Shown in pieces: positions 1 through 6,336 of a DNA stretch of 6,465 nt. This DNA is from Nitrospinota bacterium (GTDB taxonomy: Bacteria; Nitrospinota; Nitrospinia; SZUA-224). The translations under genes were made by a program, and so were the position numbers. The stretch's first letter is position 1; every line of letters starts with the position of its first letter. The DNA lies in the NCBI GenBank assembly GCA_016212345.1, contig JACRGM010000089.1, forward strand, positions 1 through 6,465. Direction: 5' to 3'. The notes under the pieces are model-generated. The model saw only the letters and a list, made by a program, of their open reading frames with translations. It was not told the origin of the DNA and searched no databases.

Positions 1-2309
1 GTGTCTTGGTCCCCTTTGGAAGGAGAAGGATCATAGGATATGTAGTTGGGGTTTCTGATCATGTAAAAGAGGGTCTAAAGATCAAGGAGATCATCAATCT
101 CCTTGATGAGGAAGATGTAATCAGTAATGAGATGTTAAGACTTACCAAGTGGATTGCTGATTATTATTTCTCATCCTGGGGTGAGGTTATAAAGGCAGCC
201 CTTCCTAATATGGATATCCGTCCCAGGGTAAAGAGATATGTGAGATTAAAAGAGGAAACGATTGATGAAGGTGTCATAGAGTCCCTGATTCAAAGGGCAC
301 CGAGACAGGCTGACATACTAAGGATATTGAAAGATGGAGAGATTGTACTTACCGATCTGAGAAAGAGGGTAATATGCAGACCCTCCTCTCTTAGATCACT
401 AGAGGATAAGGGAATAATAACAATATACAATAAAGAGATCATGCGTATCCCTCACGGGTACAGCGATATACAATCCCATCTATCCATTATCCCGCCTGAT
501 GAGGAGGATGCCTTAATATTAAAATTAAAGGACCATTCACAAGAGGAAACCCTCGTGCCGACTCAGTCGGCACAAAGAGGGAGAAGAATTGGATCACCCC
601 CACCTCCCTCTCCCCTTTGGGGAGAGGGTAAGGGTGAGGGGGTATTTGCAGAGGGATGGAAAGATCTTGATGCCAATCAGAAGAATGTCTTAGAAAGGAT
701 AACAAAGAGGATAAGTGAGGGTCAATTTACTACCTTCTTACTCCATGGTATCACAGGGAGTGGAAAGACTGAGATATATGCACGCTCTATAGCCAAGGCA
801 TTAGAGGTGAAAAAAGAGGCGATATTTTTGGTTCCAGAGATATCACTCACCCCTCAACTGGTATGGAGATTTAAGGCCCTTTTTGGTGATAGGATTGCCC
901 TTCTTCATAGCGGTATCTCCCCAGGTGAAAGATATGACGAGTGGAGGAGGATCAAATCAAGGGGAGCTGATATTGTTGTTGGTGCACGATCAGCCATATT
1001 TGCCCCCTTTGAAAGAATAGGGGTGATAATAGTAGATGAGGAACATGATACCTCTTATAAACAGGATGAGAGCCCAAGATATAATGCCAGAGATGTCGCT
1101 GTAGTAAGGGGAAGGATCTCAGGGGCTGTAGTTATACTCGGCTCTGCTACGCCCTCTATAGAGGCCTTTTACAACTCAAGGATCGGAAGATATGAATATC
1201 TATCACTTCCTGAGAGGGTCGGAAAGAGGGCTATGCCGAGGGTCGAGGTGGTAGATATGAAGAAAGAGGGTAATAAGAGGGAGGTCTTTTCTCAAAGACT
1301 AAAAGAGGCAATAGAAGATAGACTCCTTAAAGGAGAACAGACATTTCTCTTTTTAAACCGTCGCGGTACTGCCTCTTTCCTCCAATGTAGAGAATGTGGT
1401 TTTGTATTAATGTGTCCAAATTGCAGTCTATCCCTTACATATCATGGGAAGATTAAGAGGATGCTGTGTCATTATTGTAATTATTCTATCTCTGCCCCAT
1501 CTATGTGTCCTGATTGTAATGGCTACCGGATAGACCGATTTGGTATAGGAACCCAGGAGTTAGAGGAGAGGGTGAAGGGGCTTTTCCCAACCGCTGTTGT
1601 GGCCCGAATGGATCGTGATACTACAAGGGTAAGAGATGGATATGTCGAGATACTTAAGAGACTAAGGAGGGGAGAGATAGATATACTTATAGGTACCCAG
1701 ATGATTGCCAAGGGACATGACTTTCCACTGGTGACACTTGTAGGGGTTATACATGCTGATGCCTCACTTAATATCCCTGATTTTCGTTCAGGAGAACGTA
1801 CATTCCAACTTATCACACAGGTGGCTGGGAGGTCAGGTAGAGGAGATAGAGAAGGTGAGGTAATAATCCAGACTTATCATCCCCATCATTACATTATTCA
1901 ATATGCTAGTAGTTATGATTTTAATGAGTTTTATAAAGGTGAGATTACCTTCAGAGAGGATCTCAATTATCCCCCTTTTGTTAAGATGATCGGGATAATG
2001 ATTGAGAGTGATAAGGAGAAGATAGTTGAGAAGATAAGTAATGAATTAGGTAAGATAATAGAAAGGGGAATAAAGAGCCATAATTCTCGCAGGCCCAAAG
2101 GGAAAGATGGTATTATAGTAGAGATGCTCGGTCCAGCTAGGGCATTTATCTACAAGATAAGAAACAGATATAGAAGGCAGATTATCTTAAAGGGAAAAGA
2201 GATAGGCCCCCTCCGTTCTGTCCTTTATAACGGTATGGAGTATCTTGATAAATCAAAGAGAGGAGGGGTAAGGATAAACATAGACGTCGATCCTGTTCAT
2301 CTGGTGTAG
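1..2309 (+). CDS. priA: Primosomal protein N' (replication restart helicase PriA), 5' end outside the window
   Basis: PriA is a 3'-to-5' DNA helicase that recognises stalled or repaired forks and loads the primosome and replicative helicase. The frame is open from the left edge (first whole codon 3-5). The visible start, VLVPFGRRR, matches the inside of the 3'-DNA-binding domain, so roughly 30 residues are missing. Counting the codon at 6-8 as residue 1, I see: the rest of the 3'-DNA-binding domain to about 75; a winged-helix region at about 85-150; Walker A GITGSGKT at 248-255; the DEEH box at 344-347; GSATPS at 379-384; eight zinc-ligand cysteines (461, 464, 470, 473, 488, 491, 501, 504); GTQMIAKGHDF at 563-573; QVAGRSGRG at 605-613; and a C-terminal domain to 767. 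All catalytic motifs are intact. Odd feature: residues ~182-213, between the winged helix and helicase, are encoded by two palindromic repeats (listed separately). Arg codons are mostly AGA/AGG. Identification is secure. Confidence 0.97.
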   Translation, partial: VLVPFGRRRIIGYVVGVSDHVKEGLKIKEIINLLDEEDVISNEMLRLTKWIADYYFSSWGEVIKAALPNMDIRPRVKRYVRLKEETIDEGVIESLIQRAPRQADILRILKDGEIVLTDLRKRVICRPSSLRSLEDKGIITIYNKEIMRIPHGYSDIQSHLSIIPPDEEDALILKLKDHSQEETLVPTQSAQRGRRIGSPPPPSPLWGEGKGEGVFAEGWKDLDANQKNVLERITKRISEGQFTTFLLHGITGSGKTEIYARSIAKALEVKKEAIFLVPEISLTPQLVWRFKALFGDRIALLHSGISPGERYDEWRRIKSRGADIVVGARSAIFAPFERIGVIIVDEEHDTSYKQDESPRYNARDVAVVRGRISGAVVILGSATPSIEAFYNSRIGRYEYLSLPERVGKRAMPRVEVVDMKKEGNKREVFSQRLKEAIEDRLLKGEQTFLFLNRRGTASFLQCRECGFVLMCPNCSLSLTYHGKIKRMLCHYCNYSISAPSMCPDCNGYRIDRFGIGTQELEERVKGLFPTAVVARMDRDTTRVRDGYVEILKRLRRGEIDILIGTQMIAKGHDFPLVTLVGVIHADASLNIPDFRSGERTFQLITQVAGRSGRGDREGEVIIQTYHPHHYIIQYASSYDFNEFYKGEITFREDLNYPPFVKMIGIMIESDKEKIVEKISNELGKIIERGIKSHNSRRPKGKDGIIVEMLGPARAFIYKIRNRYRRQIILKGKEIGPLRSVLYNGMEYLDKSKRGGVRINIDVDPVHLV
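81..107. repeat. Perfect 11-bp inverted repeat inside priA
   Basis: ATCAAGGAGAT (81-91) and ATCTCCTTGAT (97-107) are exact reverse complements separated by 5 nt (CATCA). The stretch encodes KIKEIINLLDE, an ordinary PriA segment, so this is likely a coding-sequence coincidence that could still form an mRNA hairpin near the 5' end of the message. Confidence 0.5.
550..581. repeat. Palindromic repeat 1 inside priA linker
   Basis: GTGCCGACTCAGTCGGCAC (555-573) is a perfect palindrome: 9-bp arms around a single C. It is extended by CCCTC (550-554) against GAGGG (577-581), with a 3-nt AAA bulge. It is translated in the priA frame as roughly LVPTQSAQRG. The local base composition is GC-rich compared with surrounding priA. 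It looks like an inserted short palindromic repeat, but I cannot show other genomic copies. Confidence 0.7.
597..642. repeat. Palindromic repeat 2 inside priA linker (CCCTCTCCCC/GGGGAGAGGG type)
   Basis: CCCTCTCCCC (606-615) and GGGGAGAGGG (619-628) are perfect 10-bp arms around TTT. The outer flanks (CCCCCACC on the left, AAGGGTGAGGGGG on the right) are imperfectly complementary, the left flank being about 5 nt shorter, as if a symmetric element had a small deletion. It is translated as PPPPSPLWGEGKGEG, a peptide that I recognise from memory as a common in-frame product of dispersed intergenic palindromes in many bacterial genomes. It lies only 15 bp from palindromic repeat 1. Confidence 0.8.
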
Positions 2310-2316
2310 TATAATA

Positions 2317-2443
2317 ATATAGATTTCCATATAACAAATTACACGGCGTTATCAGTCGAAATCCTCGACGGCGTACCGCTCAGTACGCCTTACTCGGATT
2401 TCTCCCTCTAGCCTTGTGTAATTTATTATCTGAAAATCTATAT
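2317..2443. mobile_element. MITE-like palindromic element, 127 bp
   Basis: The ends are 28-bp inverted repeats (2317-2344 and 2416-2443) matching at 25 of 28 positions, beginning ATATAGATTT and ending AAATTACAC. Nested inside are GAAATCC (2358-2364) against GGATTTC (2396-2402), and a central hairpin GGCGTAC (2370-2376), loop CGCTCA, GTACGCC (2383-2389). The whole unit can fold into one long stem with internal loops. It encodes nothing and fills the gap between priA (ends 2309) and the TPR gene (starts 2452). Nested arms with long terminal inverted repeats are typical of non-autonomous miniature elements. I see no clear target-site duplication, and copy number is unknown. A transcription-termination or mRNA-processing role is an alternative reading. 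Confidence 0.75.
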
Positions 2444-2451
2444 CATAACCG

Positions 2452-4272
2452 ATGATGAAAAAGAAGGCTAAGATCATCTCTGTTTTGGTCCTCCTTATTA
2501 TATCCCTGATCACAGGCTTTATCTTATACCGCTGGGGCCTTGCAAAATACCATCACTATCTTGCCCATAAATATTATGCTGATGGAGATATTCCTAATAC
2601 TATAAAGGAGATAAAAAGGTCTATCTCTCTAAACCCTTACGATGCAAAGGCACATGGGGGATTGGGATTTGCATATTACCTTGATGGTAATATTAAAGAG
2701 GCTATCAGGGAGATAGAAATTGCCATCAGACTCGATCCCAGGATGACAGAGGCCCATCTTGGACTCGGTTATATCTACGAGAGGATTGGTGATTATGCCA
2801 AGGCCGAGGAGAAATATAAAGAGTTTATCAATCTGAAACCAGGGGATGAAGAGGCATATTTCTATCTCGGTAATGTCTTTATTAAGGATGGAGATAGAAA
2901 GAAGGCAAAAGAGATACTGGAGAAGGTCATACAACTCAACCCCAAGCATAGCCCTGCATATTTTTCTATGGGATATCTGTATCAGCTCGATGGGGAGTAT
3001 AATCGTGCAATTAGGATGTACGAAAAGGCGATTGAACTTAAACCAAACCATGTATCTGCATATTTTAATATGGGGTATATCTTTCAGCTTACAAACAGGC
3101 TCAGAGATGCGGCTCTTCAGTATGAGGAGGTATTGAGGTATGACCATGGAAATATAGTTGCAAGTTTTAACCTCGGATATATATATCAACTTCTAAGGGA
3201 TTATGATAAGGCCATTCTAAATTACAGCAAGACCATTGATATGGACTCCAACCATATAGATGCACATTTTAATACCGCCTACTTATTACAATTAAGAGGG
3301 GACTACAAGAAGGCAATCAGTGAGTATAATAAGGTTCTTAAGATAGACCCTGGCAATCTCAATGCAAGGCTTAATCTTAGATATCTATACTGGCAGACAG
3401 GTGGATTAACTGACGCCAGTTTACATAGCAGGCTGGGGTTTGCATACTACCTTAAAGAAGAGATGGAAGAGGCTATTAAGGAGATGGAAGAGGCTATCAA
3501 ACTCGAACCTGATATGGCTGATGCCTATCTCCTGCTCGGCAATATCTATGAAAAGGAGGATGACTTTAAGAAGGCAGAGCTTAAGTATAGAGAGGTCATT
3601 AGACTGAGACCAGAAGATGAGGAGGCATACTTTTGTCTAGGAAAGGTACTGTTCAAGGAAGGGGAAATAGACAAGGCTAAAGATGCATTAGAAAAGGTTA
3701 TCATGCTCGCTCCTGAACATAGTGAGGCATATTTTATGAGGGGATATTTATATCAACTTAATGGTGAATATAATAAGGCAATAGGGATGTACAAAAGGAG
3801 TATTGAACTTAGGTCCAACCGTGTTGATGCCCGTTTCAATCTCGGATATGTATATCAGATTCAGAATAGATTAAAGGATGCATCTAGCCAATATGAAGAG
3901 GTAATGAAATTAGACCCCGGAAATATCCGTGCTAGTTTTAACCTCGGATATGTCTACCAACTTACAGGTGATTATGATAATGCCCTTGCTTATTATCGTA
4001 GGATCTTTAATATAGATCCTGAAGATATCGATTCATGTTATAATATTGCCTTTATTCTGCAACTCAAAGGTGACTATGAGAACGCAATCAAGGGATACAA
4101 CAAGGTCTTAATGATAGATCCCTGGCATCAGGGGGCAGATATCAACATCCGATATCTCTCTAGGTTTAGAGATAATGGAATCAAATACCATATTTCACCA
4201 GATATTGGTGATACCATAAACGAGATTAGAAGGAGAGTCTATTTTACTGATTTTAGAATAAAATTAGAATAA
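2452..4272 (+). CDS. Membrane-anchored TPR-repeat protein with duplicated TPR array
   Basis: This 606-residue protein has an N-terminal anchor: KKK at 3-5, then a hydrophobic stretch at about 8-26 with no lipobox. By the positive-inside rule the rest should face the periplasm or cell exterior. The remainder is 34-residue tetratricopeptide repeats in register: 33-66, then 67-304 as seven repeats, a half repeat at 305-323, seven more at 324-561, and a partial repeat at 562-575. A non-TPR tail runs 576-606. TPRs are protein-binding scaffolds; no catalytic domain is seen. The start is ATG 2452 (a second ATG is at 2455). No Shine-Dalgarno sequence is visible, because the palindromic element ends 8 bp upstream. 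The stop is 3 bp before the SGNH hydrolase gene, so the two are probably co-transcribed and translationally coupled. Family call is firm; the biological role is unknown. Confidence 0.93.
   Translation: MMKKKAKIISVLVLLIISLITGFILYRWGLAKYHHYLAHKYYADGDIPNTIKEIKRSISLNPYDAKAHGGLGFAYYLDGNIKEAIREIEIAIRLDPRMTEAHLGLGYIYERIGDYAKAEEKYKEFINLKPGDEEAYFYLGNVFIKDGDRKKAKEILEKVIQLNPKHSPAYFSMGYLYQLDGEYNRAIRMYEKAIELKPNHVSAYFNMGYIFQLTNRLRDAALQYEEVLRYDHGNIVASFNLGYIYQLLRDYDKAILNYSKTIDMDSNHIDAHFNTAYLLQLRGDYKKAISEYNKVLKIDPGNLNARLNLRYLYWQTGGLTDASLHSRLGFAYYLKEEMEEAIKEMEEAIKLEPDMADAYLLLGNIYEKEDDFKKAELKYREVIRLRPEDEEAYFCLGKVLFKEGEIDKAKDALEKVIMLAPEHSEAYFMRGYLYQLNGEYNKAIGMYKRSIELRSNRVDARFNLGYVYQIQNRLKDASSQYEEVMKLDPGNIRASFNLGYVYQLTGDYDNALAYYRRIFNIDPEDIDSCYNIAFILQLKGDYENAIKGYNKVLMIDPWHQGADINIRYLSRFRDNGIKYHISPDIGDTINEIRRRVYFTDFRIKLE
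2650..4167 (+). repeat. Internal duplication of a 249-residue TPR module (257-residue offset)
   Basis: Residues 67-315 (2650-3396) align to 324-572 (3421-4167) at a constant offset of 257 residues with no gaps. Anchor pairs are GYLYQL at 174/431, YEEV at 224/481, ASFNLGY at 237/494, YNKVL at 292/549 and IRYL/LRYL near 310/567. In one 34-residue block (169-202 against 426-459) I count 22 identities. Since 257 is seven TPRs (238) plus 19, each copy ends in a half repeat. The nucleotide copies have clearly diverged, so the event is old. Confidence 0.9.
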
Positions 4273-4275
4273 AAG

Positions 4276-4992
4276 ATGTTTAAAATAATTGGATCATCAT
4301 GGGAGAAGAACCAAATAATCTTATATCTTTCTATTTTTCTCTTTATCTTCGCAGGTTGTGGTATGAATATCTCAAAGGATAAGGAGGTTGTGCACTTTAC
4401 CAGGACTCTTGACATCTTACGATCAAATGGAAATCTGACGATTGTCACATTTGGTGATTCAGTAACTGCGGGTTATGGGGTGGAAAAGAATTTCTCTGAT
4501 TATCTGAAGGAAGGGCTTAATCATATCTTTCCCGATAGTAATATCCGTATAATCAATTCAGGGGTATATGGAGAATCCGCGGGTAAAGGACTGTTGAGGA
4601 TCGAAAAGGATGTAGTGAGATACAAACCAGACCTCGTTACGATCAATTTTGGATTGAATGAGATAAAACTAGGTATAAGGAAGGAGGAATTTATCAGGGA
4701 TATTCAATCTATTATAGAGAGGATAAGAAAGGATACTGATGCAGAGATAATGCTCCTTACCACAAATATGACTGCAAACGATATACTCTCTGCCCATCTT
4801 ATCCCTATAAACAGCGCTATACGAGATATCTCAAAGAAGATGAAAATAGGATGTGCAGATATCTATGCTGGATGGGAAGATAAGATAAAGAGTGGTATCC
4901 CTCCCCGTTCCCTCCTTGTAGATTCTGTCCATCCTGCTGAGACAGGCCATCTTCTAATTGCAGAGACGATTATAGCAAGACTTAAGCTGTAG
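4276..4992 (+). CDS. SGNH/GDSL-family hydrolase, predicted lipoprotein
   Basis: This 238-residue protein has a hydrophobic signal (about 14-26) ending in a lipobox-like FAGC with Cys28. It is therefore probably lipid-anchored at the envelope, although Phe at -3 is not the commonest lipobox residue. The SGNH catalytic set is complete: Ser62 in FGDSVTAG (block I), Gly99 in NSGVYGES (block II oxyanion), Asn128 in FGLNE (block III), and Asp216 and His219 in DSVHP (block V). Members of this family are esterases, lipases, thioesterases or carbohydrate O-deacetylases; the layout resembles TesA-type enzymes, but substrate cannot be assigned. The ATG lies 3 bp after the TPR gene stop with no strong Shine-Dalgarno sequence, suggesting translational coupling. 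The predicted location matches that of the TPR protein, so a shared envelope or polysaccharide function is a reasonable inference. Confidence 0.92.
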   Translation: MFKIIGSSWEKNQIILYLSIFLFIFAGCGMNISKDKEVVHFTRTLDILRSNGNLTIVTFGDSVTAGYGVEKNFSDYLKEGLNHIFPDSNIRIINSGVYGESAGKGLLRIEKDVVRYKPDLVTINFGLNEIKLGIRKEEFIRDIQSIIERIRKDTDAEIMLLTTNMTANDILSAHLIPINSAIRDISKKMKIGCADIYAGWEDKIKSGIPPRSLLVDSVHPAETGHLLIAETIIARLKL

Positions 4993-5025
4993 AATACCTC
5001 CTTTTTCTTAGCGGTTTTTTATAAT

Positions 5026-5032
5026 GTTATGA
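5026..5032 (-). other. Possible remnant attC R'' box at the stop of the membrane protein gene
   Basis: GTTATGA on the + strand (TCATAAC read on the - strand) overlaps the TAA stop of the membrane protein gene. The outer box of the well-formed attC at 6401-6407 is GTTATGT, so six of seven bases agree. No hairpin or GTTAGGC partner follows before the hydrolase gene at 4992, so at most this is a truncated site; a chance match is quite possible. Confidence 0.25.
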
Positions 5033-5470
5033 TTCTTCAGGTTCTAAACTTTTACCATAAATAACAGCAATAGCAATCCCACCCAATGACATCTGGATGA
5101 GACCATGTATCCAACCAGCAACTACTAACATAAAGGGTATAGGACTCATAACATAAAAAAAGATTTCTCCAGCAAACCTCGTTACGAGCCAGAGTACTAA
5201 ACCAAATATCAATCCCTTTTTAAGCCCAGCATTAGGAATGCCTTTATATAAAATGGCATATGCTAATGCAACCATCAAACCACTAAAAATGTCTGCTAAA
5301 GGCATACCTATTCGCATATGCAAGCTTTCCATCGGTCTCCATACCTGATGCGCCTCATCAGTCCACTTCATGAATATCATCCCATAGATGAGAAAGCCAA
5401 ATATTTCTCCGATAATTCCAAAAGCTATGCCTCCTAAAATACCTCGTAATACTTTCATCTTGCCCCCCAT
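5027..5470 (-). CDS. Small polytopic membrane protein of unknown function
   Basis: This protein has 147 residues (143 from the second start) and four probable transmembrane segments at about 7-33, 60-77, 85-106 and 110-136. A hydrophilic stretch (about 35-56, containing WRPMESLHMRIGMP) follows the first segment. I do not recognise the family. Glycine-rich helices (GGIAFGIIGEIFG) suggest tight helix packing, and no catalytic motif is visible. Two starts are possible: ATG 5470, or ATG 5458, which has a run of six G four bases upstream that could act as a ribosome binding site. The gene starts 23 bp past the attC-like site at 5494-5640 and reads in the cassette direction, so it may be a terminal integron cassette. 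It converges on the SGNH hydrolase gene across 34 bp. Arg codons are mixed (CGA and AGA/AGG), unlike the strong AGA/AGG bias of priA. Confidence 0.8.
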   Translation of the reverse strand: MGGKMKVLRGILGGIAFGIIGEIFGFLIYGMIFMKWTDEAHQVWRPMESLHMRIGMPLADIFSGLMVALAYAILYKGIPNAGLKKGLIFGLVLWLVTRFAGEIFFYVMSPIPFMLVVAGWIHGLIQMSLGGIAIAVIYGKSLEPEES

Positions 5471-5493
5471 TTCTACTGTCTATGCAAAATTTC

Positions 5494-5640
5494 GCCTAAC
5501 GGCGAGTTGAGCGAACTTGAACGGGACTGGCACGCTGGCGTGCCAAGACCAGGGCAAGTTGCGCTCGAACGATTTGTTCGGAGGTGCGAATCAGCACACA
5601 TCCGAACAAATCGGGCGAGTGCGAACGCGCCTTGTTAGGC
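5494..5640 (-). other. attC-like integron recombination site (long, branched)
   Basis: The ends are perfect 7-bp inverted boxes, GCCTAAC (5494-5500) and GTTAGGC (5634-5640), the standard attC core. The stem continues with GGCG (5501-5504) against CGCC (5628-5631) after two unpaired bases, and GTT/AAC beyond one mismatch. Inside are two separate hairpins rather than one. The first is GAGCGAACTTG (5509-5519) with CAAGTTGCGCTC (5555-5566), one base bulged, capped by TGGCACGC/GCGTGCCA (5528-5545). The second is a perfect 13-bp stem (5570-5582 with 5601-5613). At 147 bp it is at or beyond the upper end of usual attC lengths. It lies 13 bp past the toxin stop codon, as expected for that cassette's attC on the - strand. 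The branched interior is atypical, so a different palindromic repeat sharing attC-like ends is the main alternative. Confidence 0.65.
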
Positions 5641-5653
5641 TTCTCAAACTTTT

Positions 5654-6025
5654 CTAATCCCGTTGTATGGGAAGGATACGAACGCGGACACTCCACTCGT
5701 CGCAGGTAACAATTGCACCCTTCTCCAGTGAGTCTTTGTATTGCTCAAGTGCTGAGAGGAATATTGGGGCAATATGTTGAGGGGCAACATTTTGTGTACG
5801 CACTTGAAGGACACTTGGGGAATCAGTGCTTGTCGCAGCCAAGATCGCCCCAAAATCAAGATCATGAGTGAGAACGATATGTTTGTTAGCGCGTGCCCAG
5901 ATTAGTATTTCAGAGTCCTCTACACGAGGATCGCCAACACTCGACCAATGAACTGCTTCGTGACCAGCAGTGCACAACAGAGTGACCAGGTTTGGAGAAA
6001 GATTCATGTCAACGAGGAGTTTCAT
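5654..6025 (-). CDS. DUF5615 family PIN-like toxin
   Basis: This 123-residue protein matches the DUF5615 (Mut7-C/VapC-related, PIN-like) pattern. It opens with LLVDMNLSP (Asp6, Asn8), has an acidic middle (RVEDSEILIWA, with Glu36, Asp37 and Glu39), and carries THDLDFG (Asp55, Asp57), the typical arrangement of acidic metal ligands of a PIN nuclease fold. PIN-fold toxins are usually RNases; activity for this subfamily is inferred, not shown. Its ATG overlaps the TGA of the DUF433 gene by four bases (ATGA, 6022-6025), so the pair is translationally coupled. The order antitoxin then toxin is the usual one for these two families. Length is normal for the family and no frameshift is visible. The stop TAG is 13 bp before the attC-like site. 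Confidence 0.88.
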   Translation of the reverse strand: MKLLVDMNLSPNLVTLLCTAGHEAVHWSSVGDPRVEDSEILIWARANKHIVLTHDLDFGAILAATSTDSPSVLQVRTQNVAPQHIAPIFLSALEQYKDSLEKGAIVTCDEWSVRVRILPIQRD

Positions 6026-6252
6026 TTGGCAACCAAAGGTACTTCAATCTCTTCCGCCCGCCATGCTGCATATGAGAGTGCCTGGTCAATGTCGTCTGCT
6101 TCAAGGTACGGATACATTTCAAGAATTTGGTCTTTGTTGTGTCCGGCGGCTACTAAACCCACTATTGTTCCAACCGTTACGCGCATCTCTCGAATACAAG
6201 GCTTACCTCCCATGACACCCGGGTTAAACGTTATCCTATCTAGAGTTCTCAT
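6022..6252 (-). CDS. DUF433 family antitoxin
   Basis: This 76-residue protein starts at ATG 6252 and carries the DUF433 signature: LDRITFNPGVMGGKPCIRE near the N-terminus, then MRVTVGTIVGLVAAGH, then ILEMYPYLEADDIDQALSYAA. DUF433 proteins are small winged-helix-like, VapB-type antitoxins that pair with DUF5615 PIN-like toxins; they are expected to bind the toxin and possibly repress their own promoter. ATG 6252 is preferred over the in-frame ATG 6273 because GGAAGG sits six bases upstream of it, and because family members normally begin directly with a short lead into LDRITF; the longer form would have 83 residues. It is the first gene of the cassette and is translationally coupled to the toxin by a 4-bp overlap. 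Confidence 0.9.
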   Translation of the reverse strand: MRTLDRITFNPGVMGGKPCIREMRVTVGTIVGLVAAGHNKDQILEMYPYLEADDIDQALSYAAWRAEEIEVPLVAK

Positions 6253-6258
6253 AGTATA

Positions 6259-6264
6259 CCTTCC
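6259..6264 (-). promoter_or_regulatory. Ribosome binding site deciding the DUF433 start
   Basis: GGAAGG on the - strand lies six bases upstream of ATG 6252. The alternative ATG at 6273 has no comparable purine-rich site, so this site favours the shorter protein. Confidence 0.7.
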
Positions 6265-6288
6265 ACTACTCATAGATTGTTACTACCC

Positions 6289-6317
6289 ATATCATATATC
6301 GCCAAGTAAGGCAACAA
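6289..6317 (-). promoter_or_regulatory. Possible cassette-internal sigma70-type promoter
   Basis: On the - strand TTGTTG (6317-6312) is followed after 17 bp by TGATAT (6294-6289); TATGAT at 15 bp is a second reading of the -10. It lies between the attC core and the antitoxin start, where toxin-antitoxin cassettes normally keep their own promoter. The surrounding GATATATGATATG is partly symmetrical and could be an operator. The match is weak. Confidence 0.35.
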
Positions 6318-6336
6318 AAAGGATATGGTTTCAGGA

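Noticed and set aside
555..573. Perfect 19-bp palindrome as a regulator operator or intrinsic terminator
   Set aside because: It lies in frame in the middle of priA with no T tract after it and no start nearby, so a translated palindromic repeat is the simpler reading.
487..705. Open frame of 72 codons on the - strand inside priA
   Set aside because: It is antisense to a confirmed gene and owes its length to the low-complexity palindromic repeats (the HPYPLPKGERE peptide is the antisense reading of the repeat).
2629..3189. Open frame of 186 codons on the - strand across the TPR gene
   Set aside because: It is antisense to a clear TPR coding region; its length reflects the repeated codon pattern of the TPRs and it has no recognisable domain.
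4993..5026. Possible bidirectional terminator between the convergent hydrolase and membrane protein genes
   Set aside because: There is a T run at 5015-5020, but I find no stable hairpin preceding it on either strand.
5496..5696. Open frame of 66 codons on the - strand across the attC-like site
   Set aside because: It overlaps the toxin gene end in another frame and mostly translates the hairpins of the attC-like site; there is no credible start or protein family.
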